Below the pieces are notes generated by a model that did not search any database, was not told the origin of the DNA, and worked only from the letters and a program-made list of their open reading frames with translations. Both the position numbers and the translations under genes were made by a program. A stretch of 64,000 nt of DNA. It comes from Asparagopsis taxiformis (lineage: Eukaryota; Rhodophyta; Florideophyceae; Bonnemaisoniales; Bonnemaisoniaceae). Numbering within the stretch: position 1 is the first letter of the stretch; the number at the start of each line of letters is the position of its first letter. The stretch lies in contig JALQPE010002442.1 in the NCBI GenBank assembly GCA_030407315.1, forward strand, positions 1 to 64,000. Direction: 5' to 3'. Below are positions 42,443 through 54,638 of the stretch, in pieces.

Positions 42443-43252
42443 ATGGCTCCCCGCGCGCCGATTCAATTCGAATCCTCAGAGGAGGAGAAAGAAGATATGG
42501 GTTCGCCCAACCGTCCGACTACGCGCTCGAGCGTGCGTCGTCCCACGACCCGTCATCAAGCTTCGTCATCCCGTACCGGGGTCGCGCCAGCGTCGACCAA
42601 ATCGTCTTCCGCGCCGGCTACAAGTGCGCCTCCGGAGCCCGCTACTCAACCGTCCACTCGGACTCGTTCGACTTCCTCGAAAGCGCCAGTCACTCAGGCT
42701 TCGCCGGTTGACAAGGACACTGCGACTCCCGCTCGCTCCGATAAGACAGCCACCCCAACCGGGAGAAGTTCGCAAGGGCGCAGCCTCGGCCCAGCCGACT
42801 CGCCTGCTTCCCAGAAGCCTGCCGCTCCGGTGGCAGCTGCCAAACAGTCATCGGCTACGCCGTCGTCACACGCAACTGAGCCCGCTAAGATTACCGGTTC
42901 GCCCCCACAAGGGGCCATGCCGGCGGATGCCGGCGACGTTGTCGAAGTTATCGCCGAAGGAGGCGCGACGCCGAAGCCCACGAGGCAATCGTCTGTTAAG
43001 CCTCAGCCGAGTTCCCGGTCCACTATGGCCCGGCCCTCCGCCTCAGCGGTTCGTACCTCCTCGGGTCGTAGCGCTTCGGCGAACCCTTATGAGGAATATG
43101 GTCGCCGCAACCAGCAGATCCTGGCAGACGCACGTAAGCGTAGGGATGAAGAGTTACGCAGAGAGGCCGCTCGGGCGGAAGCCGAGAAGGCAAGTACTCG
43201 GGTCGTTGGGTCGGCTGCGGACCCTTACACCTCTGCCGGCGGAGCTACCTAG
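42443..43252 (+). CDS. TE1 antisense ORF, N-terminal part, copy B
   Basis: The 269-residue sequence is unchanged from copy A, with the same TAG at 43250-43252. The stop therefore predates the duplication and is not a one-off sequencing error in one copy. Confidence 0.6.
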   Translation: MAPRAPIQFESSEEEKEDMGSPNRPTTRSSVRRPTTRHQASSSRTGVAPASTKSSSAPATSAPPEPATQPSTRTRSTSSKAPVTQASPVDKDTATPARSDKTATPTGRSSQGRSLGPADSPASQKPAAPVAAAKQSSATPSSHATEPAKITGSPPQGAMPADAGDVVEVIAEGGATPKPTRQSSVKPQPSSRSTMARPSASAVRTSSGRSASANPYEEYGRRNQQILADARKRRDEELRREAARAEAEKASTRVVGSAADPYTSAGGAT

Positions 43253-45727
43253 AGTGGGTCCGGTGCAGTTCCCGTTACTGCTTCTTTAAGCGAGAGGCCA
43301 TCGGGCACAACCTTGGTCGATCCGTACGCTGCTGCGCCTGCCTCAGCACCGGCTGCCACGTCCTACGACACTCCCGTTAGGGTTCCGAAACCCACTGCCA
43401 ACTGGCGTTTCCCTGGGGAGTTCTACCCTGCCAACGCTGATGAGCTGATGGTATTCGATTCTAGGGTCTTGCTTTTCAGGCGTGAGTTGGTGGCTCCTTG
43501 GGAACATTATCCGTTTGCGCGGCTCCCTCGTAGGGAATTTACCGACCGTCCGAGAAGCGAATTGCGTCGCGACATGTTTCTCATGAGTTCCCTCCGAGGG
43601 CAGAGTCACCAGGTACAGAACGAGTGCTGGTCGGCGTATGCCCGTCTCCCTTCGAGTCGCCCGATGCGTCACTTCCGCGTCCCTCACACGCTATTCAGCG
43701 ATAGGACCTTCCTGCTCCATCCCGGGGATGCACTTTACGTTGAACGTATGAACCGTCGGTTGTTCCAGTTGGAGTCCTACCAAGGAACGGTGAAGGACAT
43801 GCCGATAGTTCGGTCTCGCTGGTTCGCGTACCCCCCTCGTCCCGACACAGGTCATTACGAGCATCATATGCGTGTGCACGCAAGGGCGACTTCCCGTATG
43901 TTGGGGCGCCAGGTGACGGCGAATGATTATCGCGTCTTCGCGCACCGCAATGGAAGCTCCGTTGAGCCGCTTACGCGTTCGATGAATGTTCCTCCAGAGA
44001 CCCTGGACTTGCTGTGGGACGATCCCAGTTGGGAAGGAAAGTCATCTCCACCGATGTGTTTGCCGATTGCCGACCCACCGTCACTGGTGTATTTCCATCA
44101 TTCCGCTCTTCACGAGGCGCCCGCTTGGCAACGCGACAGGTTCCTTTCTTATCTCGAATTGGAGAGGGAAGTCCTGATAGGGATCGAGTTGGCTCGTATC
44201 GCTGAGACGCGGGGCTTCGTGCCGGTGTTGGACACGACACTCATCGAAAAGGTAAGCCGTACTTGGCATGACATCACGTCGGTACCGCAGTCGGCGGTCG
44301 TTCCCCATAGTCGGGAGTTACCGGCATCGGTGGTCCGAAGGTTGTTGGAGGTAGCTCGTGGGAGCGGTGACTATCCGCAGGAGATGGTGAGTACCAACAT
44401 TACTGGGCTCGCGCCGGAAAAGGTGGTTATCTTCACGACTAGTGATTTGCCGGTGAGGGCGTTGCGTATCAATGTGTTGAACCATCGAGAGGGTACGGCA
44501 GCGGAGCTACCTCCTTACCGAAGGGCTGGTGAATTTACCGATGACGGGTATTACGGCCTGGAGCCTGAGACTTACTCCGATGGGCACCCCGAGTCTTACA
44601 AGTACCAGCCGGTTGGCGAAGCGTTCGTACCGCGTCCGTGGTGGAATGCCGAACTTGGCGGCCCGGGGGGTAGGTCTCCCTACGCAGGGCGGAGTTTTGC
44701 TCCTGTCGCTCCCTTACCACCTGGTGGTTCCGCTGACTTGTACGAAAGGCCTGTCCCGATGGACACTACGCCTACCGCGCCAGCCCCTCAGCCCGTGGCT
44801 GCCCCGCCTTCGCAGATGGGACCCGCAGTGGAGGCATTCGTGTCGTCTGACAAGGGCTCGGAGCCATCCATTAATGGTGATGACGGTACTCCGCGTCAGC
44901 CTCCGGCTGTGAACATTCTACGTGGGGAATTGTCCGGTCGCGAGTTGATGTCGGTTCCGCGAGTGCGGCAGTTGGCCGAGGAAATCGGGGATGGCACGAT
45001 CGCTTCTATTTTTGTATCTGCCAATGGGCGTTATGTTGTCACCTCCGCGTTGGATACGCTTGCACTGTCGTGTATTACGTTAGCTAATCGCTACAAGCAT
45101 GGACGCGAGCAGCGTAACGCCGCCCGAGAACGCCTCCGTGAAGAACGTGGACGTCGCCGCGTGGCGGATAAGGAGATTGAGGCAGCGCGCCATGATGCGG
45201 CGGAGTTGCGGGCCCGGGTCGGGGAATTAGAAGATGAATTAGAGGACGCCCGGCGTCAGCTACAGCAAGCGACTGCTGCCGTGCGCGTTGTTCCCGGAGG
45301 GGGTGGCGAGGAGGCGGTTCAGCCTGGTTACTCGCGTCGGCGTGCTCGTTCTCCTGATGACGGTTCTCCGGAGCGCAACGTGCGTACTCGTCTTCGTTCC
45401 CCCGTGGGTGCCGCGGGTGCTGATACCCTTTTGCTCGCGCGATTGGATGCCCGGATAGGGTCGCCTGAATCGCCGGACTTATCTCCGCGTTCGGCGTCTG
45501 TTCCCACGGTTGAGGTAGCCGCTCCTGCGTTCGCGCCTTCGCATGGCCCTGTGCCTGCCCACCGTCGGGGTGCTGGTGCTGTTCTGCAGCGTGGTTTGCG
45601 TCGCAACCCGACCTACGCAAGGGTTCCACCCCGCCATCCTCGTCCTTCGACGAACGTGCGTGCTCCCGCCCCTGCGGCACCGTCTGCTTCCCATCGGGCT
45701 CGGCCTTCGAGCCACTATCGTCGCTGA
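43253..45727 (+). CDS. TE1 antisense ORF, main part, copy B
   Basis: In phase with the upstream ORF. From the TTG at 43313 it encodes 804 residues identical to copy A; the one base change seen (43792) is silent. It ends 237 bases before the convergent pol stop. Confidence 0.7.
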   Translation, partial: SGSGAVPVTASLSERPSGTTLVDPYAAAPASAPAATSYDTPVRVPKPTANWRFPGEFYPANADELMVFDSRVLLFRRELVAPWEHYPFARLPRREFTDRPRSELRRDMFLMSSLRGQSHQVQNECWSAYARLPSSRPMRHFRVPHTLFSDRTFLLHPGDALYVERMNRRLFQLESYQGTVKDMPIVRSRWFAYPPRPDTGHYEHHMRVHARATSRMLGRQVTANDYRVFAHRNGSSVEPLTRSMNVPPETLDLLWDDPSWEGKSSPPMCLPIADPPSLVYFHHSALHEAPAWQRDRFLSYLELEREVLIGIELARIAETRGFVPVLDTTLIEKVSRTWHDITSVPQSAVVPHSRELPASVVRRLLEVARGSGDYPQEMVSTNITGLAPEKVVIFTTSDLPVRALRINVLNHREGTAAELPPYRRAGEFTDDGYYGLEPETYSDGHPESYKYQPVGEAFVPRPWWNAELGGPGGRSPYAGRSFAPVAPLPPGGSADLYERPVPMDTTPTAPAPQPVAAPPSQMGPAVEAFVSSDKGSEPSINGDDGTPRQPPAVNILRGELSGRELMSVPRVRQLAEEIGDGTIASIFVSANGRYVVTSALDTLALSCITLANRYKHGREQRNAARERLREERGRRRVADKEIEAARHDAAELRARVGELEDELEDARRQLQQATAAVRVVPGGGGEEAVQPGYSRRRARSPDDGSPERNVRTRLRSPVGAAGADTLLLARLDARIGSPESPDLSPRSASVPTVEVAAPAFAPSHGPVPAHRRGAGAVLQRGLRRNPTYARVPPRHPRPSTNVRAPAPAAPSASHRARPSSHYRR

Positions 45728-45964
45728 GGACAGGCAATCGCCTTCGTGCGAAACCTCTAAGGGTAGTTTGAACACGCTTCTGCGTTGCGCCTTTGTTCAT
45801 CAGGTAGTCCTGAGGCACCTTTGAGGTACACTAAAGATGCATCATCACGTTGACGTGTTGACTTGTTTTGTTGAAAGCCTTGTTAGCGAATTTTTTTGTT
45901 TTTCCAAATTTCTTAATTTCTCTCCGGTTGGCGGTGTGCAGAGATATAGTGCGCCCTTTTCGGC

Positions 45965-48900
45965 CTAGCCTCCCGAGGCCTCGGTACCCGTCGCATACCC
46001 ACCGGGTGGACTCGTCCCTTTGTTAGGTTGTCGTCCCTGCGGGGTTATGCTACTTCTTCCCACTTCTGGGTGTGCGCGTGCGCGGTCGGCGCGGTGGCTT
46101 GCTACCTTTGTGGCGTTGCATTCGACGGAGTACCGCGATGCCCATTCGGGTGGGACGTTTGTATGTTGCGTCCATGTTGGCTTGCGGGAGCCATACCATT
46201 TCACCAGGAACCATTGTTCACCGTCGTCGTCAGTGACGTAGTCGACCAGGTCGTCTATTGGGTACTCCTCCGCTGAGGGTGCGTGCGTGGCGTCGTCACT
46301 TCCCCTTGGGGTTTCCACCGCCTCGTCAGGGGAAGCAAATTGTTCGCCGTTTGGGCGAGTTGATCGCGGCGATACTTCTTGTTCCCCATTGGGGGTGGTT
46401 GCCTGTGGTTCCACGAGGTCCGGCGTCTGTCCGCGTGCTCCAGATGGTTGTCCTTTTGTCGCATTTGTGCGGGTCGAGCGCTTTCGGGTTGGGTAGATGG
46501 CGTCGGCCCCTGCCGTGGTTTGGCGCGGCGTTCGCTCGTGCTGTGTATGAGCCCGGTTAGGGTTGGGGCGTTGCTGTTGATCTGCATCGGCAGTGTTGTC
46601 CTGGCGTCTTCGTCGCTGACTTCTTCGCAATTGCGTGCGACGCGGCTCGGGTGATACCATGGGTGTGGTTTGTTGATGCCCAAGTGAGCGACTTAGGTCG
46701 TGTGCCTCGCTCCCGATTGTGGGTGCACTACCCGAGGGTGGCGGTTTATTGCGCTCGTCCCGAGAGGGTTGTGGAAAATTTTGGCTTACGCGTATAGCGT
46801 CGGGGGCCCCCTCCTGAAGGGTGGTTTGTCCCAAGCCACTACCTTCTCGTGTCATCCTAATTGTAGGTTGTCGCGAAGGCGGTGTATGCTCCATGGTGGG
46901 AGGTTCCTGCGTAGGACTTGGTGGGGGTGCTCCGCTTTGTGCGCTTTGTTGTCTGCTCGGCGGTTGGTGGTGTTGTGTAGCCGACGCGAGGGCGTCTGTA
47001 CCTGATGGTGTGTCGCGCGCCTTAGCGGGGGGTGATGCAAGGGATGACGTTTGATTGTCTTCCGGACGAGGAGCGAGTGCGACTCTGTCGAGGCTAACCT
47101 TTTCGGTGATACCGTCGCGATCAATGTACACCGTACGCCGTCCGGCACGGATAACCCTGTAGGGACCTTGGGCTATCGGGGTTAGCTTATTCCGTTCGCG
47201 GACTTCTGGGTTGTCCAGGTACACATAATCATCGGTCGTGATGAGTCGTTTGGACTTCCGGATCGACCGGTCGAAGTTGCGTTTGTATCGCGCCTGTGCG
47301 CTGTGTAGACGTTTACCTGCCAGCTTGATGGTGTCCGTGATACGGCGTAAGAAGTCTTGCTTCGTGAACGCATCCGGCGTTGTTCTTCGTCTCACCGAGT
47401 GGTGTGTCGCGTATGGTGGCGGAGGCCGGCTTAGGATTAGGTCGAAGGGTGTGGTACCCGTTGTGCGATGCACGTGCGTATTGTACGCATACGTTAACGC
47501 TGGTGCGTAGACATCCCAGTCATCCTGGTTATCATTGACGTAATTACGTAGCATGTTCAACATGGTGCGGTTGTACCGTTCGACTTGCCCATTTGTCTGG
47601 GGATGGTATGCCGTCGTGAAGACGTTCTTCGTTCCCAACTGGAGGCAGACGGCCTGGAAGAACTTTGACGCAAATAGCGGACCATTGTCGGATAATAATG
47701 TCCATGGGGGACCGAACTTGAACACCCAGTGTGTACAGAAGGCCACTGCCACATGGTAGGCTGTGATGCTTCGCAAGGGGACCACTTGGGTGAGCTTGGT
47801 AAAGCGGCATGATATCACCAGTAGGTGCACATTGCCTTTCTTGGTACGTGGTAGGGGACCGAGGAGGTCAATCGCGACGTCATCCAGAGGAATGGTAGCT
47901 GGGAACAGCTGAAGGGTGCTCGCATGTTTGCGCAACCGTAGCCGGTTCTTTGCGCACGCTGAACAGCGTTCGACTGTTCCGGTTATGTCCGCAGCCATTG
48001 CAGGCCAGTAGTAGGATAAGCGCATCGTGTCGTACATGCGATTTTGACCAGGGTGTCCTGCTAATAGGCCATGGTGGCACATTGTCAGTAGACGTAGCCG
48101 CAAGGCGTTGGGTACTACAATCTGGAATGATCCGTCCAACTTAGACTTCCTACAGAGGACACCGTCTTCATCCTCGCAGAAGAGCGAGTCAGACTTCTGG
48201 GAGGCAAGGGCCTGTTGGCAGAAATCGTCGGCTTGTTGCTCCTCGAGCCACTCCTTGAGAGTTATTGGGTTAAAGTTTTCCGTATGCGGATGAGTTGTTA
48301 GGACGGGGGAACCTTTGGAGGTAGATTGTTTCTCCACGTCTCTGGCTAGAGAAAGGTCATAGTACCAGACATCGATGTCATCGTCGGGGTGCGTTTCACC
48401 CGGTGGTGCTCGCGTAGCCAACAGAGTTGGTATTTCATCGTCGATGGGGATGGGCGTCTCGCCGGTGGTTTCTACACGCGATAAGGCGTCTGGTAGTTGG
48501 TGAACCCGACCGGGTCGGTAGACGATTTGGTAATCGAATTCCGCAAGTCGGAGGCGCCAACGGCATAGTCTCCCCGAGGGGTCATTGATATTCATAAGCC
48601 ATCGCAGCGCGTTATGGTCCGTTCGAACGACAAACTTCGTTTGCTCCAAGTATGGACGTAAGGTAGTGACAGCCCACAGACGGCTAAGCATTCGCGTTCA
48701 GTGGGGGAGTACCCTCTTTCAGGTTTGGTTAGCGTTCGCGACCAATAGCCGATTGGCTTGAGGTCATTCCCTTCCTCCTGCTGCTGTAGCAGCGCGCATC
48801 CTATTTGGTACGCGGACGCGTCCGTGTCCACGGTGTAGGATTTACCTAGCTTGGGTAGTGCCAGTATCGGTGGCTTGATCATGACCTCCTTGAGGGCAGT

Positions 48901-49275
48901 GAACGCGCATTGTTGCTCCTCGGTGGGAGGTTCTTTCCCGAACTTAGGGATGTTGTCTTTGGTCAGCATTTCGTTTAAGGGGTGGGCAATTGCCGCGTAT
49001 CCTTTAATGAATCGGCGGAAGACTCCGCAACTTCCTAGGAAGGAGCGCATCTGCGTGGGAGTTTGGGGAAAGACCGCATTGGCGATTGCCGCGGTGGCGT
49101 TTTGTGCGACGGCTAGTTTGCCGGGCATCACGACATGACCAAGGTAGTCAACCTTCTTTTCGAAGAATTGACACTTTGTCAACTTTAAGGTGACCCCTGC
49201 CTTCCGTAGAAGAGAGAGGACCTGGTCCACATGGTGGAGGTGTTCCGCTTCGTCCCGGGAGAATACGATCACATC
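45965..49275 (-). pseudogene. pol: TE1 pol, 3' part, copy B
   Basis: Here the region from RNase H to the chromodomain is one 908-residue open frame (48691-45965). Integrase is intact, with HHCC, D, D, E, the GPY-type end, the long Pro/Ser/Thr-rich linker and the chromodomain. Only the one-base deletion near 48680 separates it from the RT-thumb/RNase H frame (49272-48592). Copy A has the same deletion plus one more indel, so copy B is closer to the ancestral state. Confidence 0.93.
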
Positions 49276-50065
49276 TGTAGGACCAGCCAGGGTGGCGATC
49301 GCTAAGGGAGTTCTAGAATTGCAGCCGTGTCAGGGCGTGGTGAACCGTAACGCGCTGGTTGAACTTGCGTTCGCGCGTCGCTCGGTCGCGCTGGCGAACG
49401 GGTGGTACAACGGCGGAACGCGTAGGGAACGATCGCAACACGGGATTCGCGGGCCGGCGCAAGCCGTGATCTCAGGGTGAGATCACCGAGTAAACTCGAG
49501 CACAACGCGATCCACACAGGGGTCGTAAATCCCTGGCCTAGTGGCGTGCGACGCAACGCGCGCTATCGCGGTGCGACGCGGTTCGACGATCGGTTTATGC
49601 GCAGCGCGCACGCGAACGTCGGCGATCGTGAGCAACCCGCACGCAACGTTGTAACGCAATCGGTCCTCGCGATTCGCTAAACGCTTAACTCGTAGCTGCG
49701 AAGATGCTGGCTGTTTATTGGTAAGGTGCGAAGCGGAACGACCATTAATAGCTAACTACTAAGGACAGGTTGTCCTTGCGCGGCCGGCCGGCGGCCGCTC
49801 GCTCGCACGCAAAAAAGGGAAATATTTGGGAAAAAGACTTTCGTCATAAAAAACCCAAAAAGGGAAAATAAAGGGAATTTCGCAAAAGGCGCTACACGTG
49901 GCGCCAAGCTCGCAATCGTACGCGTTCGCGCAAGCGCGCCGTGACACGTAATTGTATCGCCACGCGTACGCTCGCTTACTAACTAACTAAACGCGGATGC
50001 ACGCGGACTCAACGCGACGCATCGCTCCGACCCGCGCGCGCACTTGCAACATAAATTGCATCACA
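49276..50065 (-). repeat. TE2 3' LTR, copy B
   Basis: 790 bp, same ends as in copy A. The polypurine tract abuts it at 50066-50073. Confidence 0.95.
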
Positions 50066-50238
50066 CTCCCCCCGACTAACATCACAGCGCGTCCTCGCGC
50101 GTCATCTCTTTCCTCACGTGCTCTTCCGTTTCCTTCGTTCTACTCTTTTCGTCTGCAACCTCTTCTCTTTTGTTCCATCTCCTTCTTCCTTCTCTCTTGC
50201 CACCCGCGTTCGCCGTCATCCTTACCGATTCGCACGCT

Positions 50239-52860
50239 ATGGCGCACGATGGTGATACCCTTCCGAGCTGGCTGCGGGCCAGCATTCCTTCCGGCGAAGG
50301 CGCTGCGACGCCGCTACGCACTCCGTCTGCCGCTTCGCGCTTCGCTTCGCCTGCGCCTGCGCCTGCGAGCCCCGAGAGCCCGTTCTATCTTTCCATGGCT
50401 CAAGCGTCATCCGCGAGCGCTCCGGTTGGTGCGACGGCGAGTGCGCATAATACGGACGGCGCTGACGCATCGCCCGGTATCGACGCGACAGTGGACGTGA
50501 CTGCTGCTCCCGCATCCGCGTCTGGGAGTCGCACGAACGTCGGCGTGCCTTTGCGGTCCATTCCTGCTCCTTCGTCTGTTTCTCTTCCTTCTGCTGCGCA
50601 ACACGTACCCGCCGTCGTCCCGCGTGCGCGCTACGAAGACCCTTCTGCCTTCCGTTTCCTTCCGCGCGCGATGCCGACTTGGACTGAGCTAGGCCGTGTT
50701 CAATACTTCCCGCGGCGTTTCCAGTGGATGCGTATCGCCGACGTCAACCGCTACGCGGTGTTGCCCGGTCATAAAAACGCGCAGGCCGTGTGGGACGCGC
50801 GGCGTGAAGCGGCCCTGTGCGATTTAGCCGTACCCACTAATCTTCCATGCGATGCCTATTTCCTCGAGGACGCAGCGGACGAGTGGCTTGTGCGTCATCT
50901 GGCGCGGCTCCGAACGATGCGTCGCGACGAATTTGCGCATCTTGATCCGTGGGCGGCGGCGCCTAGCGCCGGCTTCTTGTTGGACGGTGGTGTCCCCTGG
51001 AACGACATCGAACAAGAAGGAGAAGTCAGTGTACCGTGGTTCTTTGACGCGGGGATGCGTGCCGAAGCGCGCCGCGAGTTACGCATGCGCCGCTCCGCCG
51101 GTTACTTCGTCACGTATCGCGACGCGGAGTTTCGCGAGTTCCCCGAGGATCGCGTTGGCGCTTTCTTTCCGCGCTACGATCCGCGCGACTGGCCGGAGGC
51201 GCCAGAATCTCTTTCCGTTCCTTTGCCTTGTGTCTTCCACTATGCGCCGTCCGTTCTTCTTGGCCTTGACGTCCCTGTGGAGACGCGTTCTTATTTCTGG
51301 GCCGTTGCCCTTAGCGAGTGGGTCGTCATGGTGGCTTGCGCGTGGCTCCATGTCGCGTTCGTCGAGCGCCGCATCGTTCGCTTGAGCGACAGACTCGTGG
51401 CTGGCATCGAGAGCGTCGGCGCTGCGGCAGTCGTTCGTGGCGGCACGTATTCGGTTGCGCATTTGGAGAGTCTTTTGACGGAGCATCGCGCATGTCCTTG
51501 GGACGAGACGCCTGTCTTCGACGTCGCCCCGGGTGTGGACTTTAACGAGGGTGGCCAGTGGTTGCCTTGGAGCGCGGAACGCGGCGTGATAGACTGGGCG
51601 CACGGCGCGCTCGGGGTTCATCGTCATACCGAAATTCCGCACTTGTTGTTGAAGTCGCCGCGTAACCCGTCGCGCAGCGCATTCGCGCACTTGGAAGCGG
51701 GTGACGTTGTGACCGTGGATGCCGTCTTGTCGGCCTTATCTTCCAACGAGTTGCATGTGATGCGCGCAACTAATTCGCGCGAGTACGCGCAATACCTCGG
51801 CATGGCTGCGTTATTGGCCGTCGAGCGCCGGCGTTTCCGCGACGGGCGCTATTCGTTATTCTCTGAGTCGCCTCGGCCTCCTGTTGACATTACTCAGTTG
51901 GACGCAGCGCTACGGGCAGAGTACGTCAAGGTTTATAACGAACTGCAGGAGTTGAAGAAGTCCATTCCAAGCCAAGACAACGCTAACGCTCCGGGTGGTG
52001 CGAGCGCGAGCGCGGCGGTTGGTAGCGTCGCGGCGTCGAGCGCGGTCGCGGTTATTGACCCGGCGGAGGCGCCGGCGGCGGTGGACGGCGAAGAAGTCGT
52101 TGCCTTAGCGGATTCAACGGGTGCGGCCAACTTGCAGGCACAAATCTCGTCTGCTGAACAAAACCGCGACGAGGCGCTTTCGCGTGTGACGTCGGTCGCC
52201 CAAGCTCGAGACGAAGCCCTGGGACGCCTTGACGTGGCTATCAAGGCCCGCGACGAGGCGATTAAGGCTCGCGACGATGCGAACGAGGCGCGCGACGAGG
52301 CCGTGTCATTCTTACGCGAGACTCGCGAGGCGCTGGCTGCGTCCGAGGCGCGCGAGGCCGCGCTGAAGCGTAAGGTCGACGAAGACGCCGTGCGCATCGA
52401 GCGCATGCATAAGGATATCGGCGTAATGCAAGGTCGTGCGGCGGAACAGGAGAAGGAGGTTGAAGGTGGTCGCGAAGCGTTGGCGGCCCTTCAGTCTCGT
52501 TACGATTCCGCCGGTTCAGCGCAGGAGGCCGCGCAGCGTGCGTTGGCCGAAGTCGAAACTAATTTGGAGGCGGAGAGGGGTCGGTTGGCTGCTCGAATCG
52601 CCGCTGTACGTGACGGGTATCGCGCTCGGGAGAGGGAGACTGTCCGTCGGGTTCAGGAAACTATCGAACGCGCTCACCGTATGGGCTCGGCGTTAAATGA
52701 CGTCGTCAATTTCATGCAGCGTTCTCCTGCGGGTTCTGTTGATGAAAGGGAGTCGACTGGCGCGACGCAGTCAGAGAGCGGGTTGCGCGCAGATGCGACG
52801 CGTGGCGCGACGGGAAGCGTTGTTTTTTTTGTTCGGGTCGTGGCGGGGCGCGTCCCATGA
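50239..52860 (+). CDS. TE2 antisense ORF, intact, with long coiled coil
   Basis: The ATG at 50239 (G at -3 and +4) gives 873 residues; an ATG at 50170 in the same frame would add 23. Residues about 1-130 are Ala/Ser/Pro-rich. About 130-560 is a globular-looking region rich in Trp, Arg and Asp, with a hydrophobic helix near 355-375 after CVFHYAPSVLLGLDVP. An Ala/Val-rich linker follows, then a coiled coil at about 635-815 with near-exact heptads (KARDEAI, KARDDAN, EARDEAV). It lies opposite to gag-pol, reading inward from the 3' LTR, and an AATAAA follows at 53133. The arrangement matches the TE1 antisense ORF. Role unknown; a particle, chromatin or regulatory role would be speculation. Confidence 0.78.
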   Translation: MAHDGDTLPSWLRASIPSGEGAATPLRTPSAASRFASPAPAPASPESPFYLSMAQASSASAPVGATASAHNTDGADASPGIDATVDVTAAPASASGSRTNVGVPLRSIPAPSSVSLPSAAQHVPAVVPRARYEDPSAFRFLPRAMPTWTELGRVQYFPRRFQWMRIADVNRYAVLPGHKNAQAVWDARREAALCDLAVPTNLPCDAYFLEDAADEWLVRHLARLRTMRRDEFAHLDPWAAAPSAGFLLDGGVPWNDIEQEGEVSVPWFFDAGMRAEARRELRMRRSAGYFVTYRDAEFREFPEDRVGAFFPRYDPRDWPEAPESLSVPLPCVFHYAPSVLLGLDVPVETRSYFWAVALSEWVVMVACAWLHVAFVERRIVRLSDRLVAGIESVGAAAVVRGGTYSVAHLESLLTEHRACPWDETPVFDVAPGVDFNEGGQWLPWSAERGVIDWAHGALGVHRHTEIPHLLLKSPRNPSRSAFAHLEAGDVVTVDAVLSALSSNELHVMRATNSREYAQYLGMAALLAVERRRFRDGRYSLFSESPRPPVDITQLDAALRAEYVKVYNELQELKKSIPSQDNANAPGGASASAAVGSVAASSAVAVIDPAEAPAAVDGEEVVALADSTGAANLQAQISSAEQNRDEALSRVTSVAQARDEALGRLDVAIKARDEAIKARDDANEARDEAVSFLRETREALAASEAREAALKRKVDEDAVRIERMHKDIGVMQGRAAEQEKEVEGGREALAALQSRYDSAGSAQEAAQRALAEVETNLEAERGRLAARIAAVRDGYRARERETVRRVQETIERAHRMGSALNDVVNFMQRSPAGSVDERESTGATQSESGLRADATRGATGSVVFFVRVVAGRVP

Positions 52861-54638
52861 CGCGTTCGCGTGCAGCGGCGAGTTCCGCGGGTCGCGCGAG
52901 GCGTACGGGTATCCCTCCACTCCGGATTGGCGTACACGACGGGCGCGTCGTTCGGGTGTTAAATTCCGAGCGGCGACGCGGTCACCAGGCAGATACGGCT
53001 TCAAGCCGTGCTCGTTCGCGCGGTGCGGCAGCCAGTTCGTCGAGCCGCGCTTCGCGTCGAGACGACGACACGCGCGCGCCTCCGTCTTAGCTATCACTTC
53101 GTTCCTCCTCCTCGCATTGCATCCTCTTTTGAAATAAACTCTCCTTATTTGTATCTCCACCTAGCGCTTCGTAATGCGGGGTTCCTCCCGTCCGACACGC
53201 TTGCGGCCGTGAAACGCCAGGGTTCCTGCAGCTTTTGAGTGAGCGACAGCGCAACGCGGGTTCCGTCAAATGCATGCATGAGCCGGTGTTTCCGCGAAGG
53301 GGCGCGCGTGTCGTTGCTTGAAACCGTATTTGCCCGCTGCCCACGTCGGCGTTCGGAGGGCACGCGGCCGGCGGCGTCCAGTCGTGCGCGCGGGGGGAAG
53401 GGAGGGGTAGAATGCATACGTTGCGAAGCGAGAAAGGTTTGAGTGGGGGGGTAGAAGAAGGGAGTCGGGACGGGTAGCGCGTCGGTACGAGTTCGTCGTA
53501 GCGGTTTCGTTTCGTCGGTTCGTCACGCGCAATTCTCGACGTCGCTGGTTAATTTTCGCATGCGTATTCGTTGTTCGCTTCCGCTTCGCGTCGTCAATTC
53601 GTGCCGCCTTACGCATTCGTCGTTCGCGTCGCCGGTTCGTTCGCTTTTTCGCATCCGTCGTTCGCGTCGCCTACTACCGGCGTTCGCCGTTTGCTACCGT
53701 GTCTATTGTCCCGTGACTAGAGCGGACGGCCGAATGGTACCTAGGGGGCTCGGGTGGGGTCACATTCTTCCCTTCTTGGAGCGAGCCTCATTCTCCACGC
53801 TTGGGTTGAGGGGGAACCATGCACGTGGGCACCACTATATTCTCGGTAGGGGGCTGCGTGCGTCCAGGGGTCTGCGTCCTTCCACCAGCTTCGAGCGCCT
53901 CGCTGGAGTTCGCGTATGTTGTCGTCCAATCAGGTGACGGTAGTAGGGGGCAGTTCGTCACGGTGCGGGGGCCAGCTTGACGGCGGCGCGATTCGGGTGC
54001 CCCTTTCGTCGCATTTTTCCAATGGGACAATTCGAGTGGGACGGTAGAATTGCTAAATAGCCGGGCCAGCCCGCACGCCAGCGCCAGTGTCGCTCCCCTT
54101 TTTTCGCGCGAAAACGCATCGCGTGGTCCCGCGCATGTCGCGGCCTCTGGAGTAGGTCGGGTGTTAGTCGAGGTCCAACTCGCAACGAATCCAGAGATAC
54201 GCGACCGTTCGTATTCGCGGCGGTTCCATCGAGCGTAGTGGCGCAGTGGCCGTGTGGCGGTAGACGGTCGTTAGGCGTTACGTGGCGTAAACGGCGGATA
54301 GTCGCGTGGCGAACGAAAGGCGACCGAACCGCAAGCGGCGAATATTGCGTGGCGCCTGTTTAGCGAGATTGACGCAACGTCCGTCATGGGCTTTTCGCGC
54401 TTATCGCACTTCTTAACAGGCAACGTCTCGAGCGTCAGCGAGGGGGCTCAATATCTTCGCGGTGGTGGCGTCCCGCGCGACGCGTGTCGATGCCGGACCG
54501 ACCAGCGTCTGTGAGGGCCCCTTCGTGTGTTGCCAAGCGTCGAGATTCAGGCAGTTTAGTCCGGGGCGGCGCGCCTTCGCGCGGGTAGTCGGCGCGGGTA
54601 GCAGCGCGGCGGGCAAACGTCGAATCGTGTCCAACCTG
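52861..54638. other. TE2 stretch between antisense ORF and pol, copy B
   Basis: No supported gene; the antisense AATAAA candidate is at 53133-53138. Confidence 0.4.

Larger units (their letters stand above)
41272..49275 (-). mobile_element. TE1 fragment, copy B (3' part)
   Basis: It runs from the 3' LTR to the site where TE2 is inserted. The 5' LTR, gag and the protease-RT part are absent because the duplicated block ends inside TE2. It keeps the antisense ORF and a better-preserved integrase than copy A. Confidence 0.93.
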
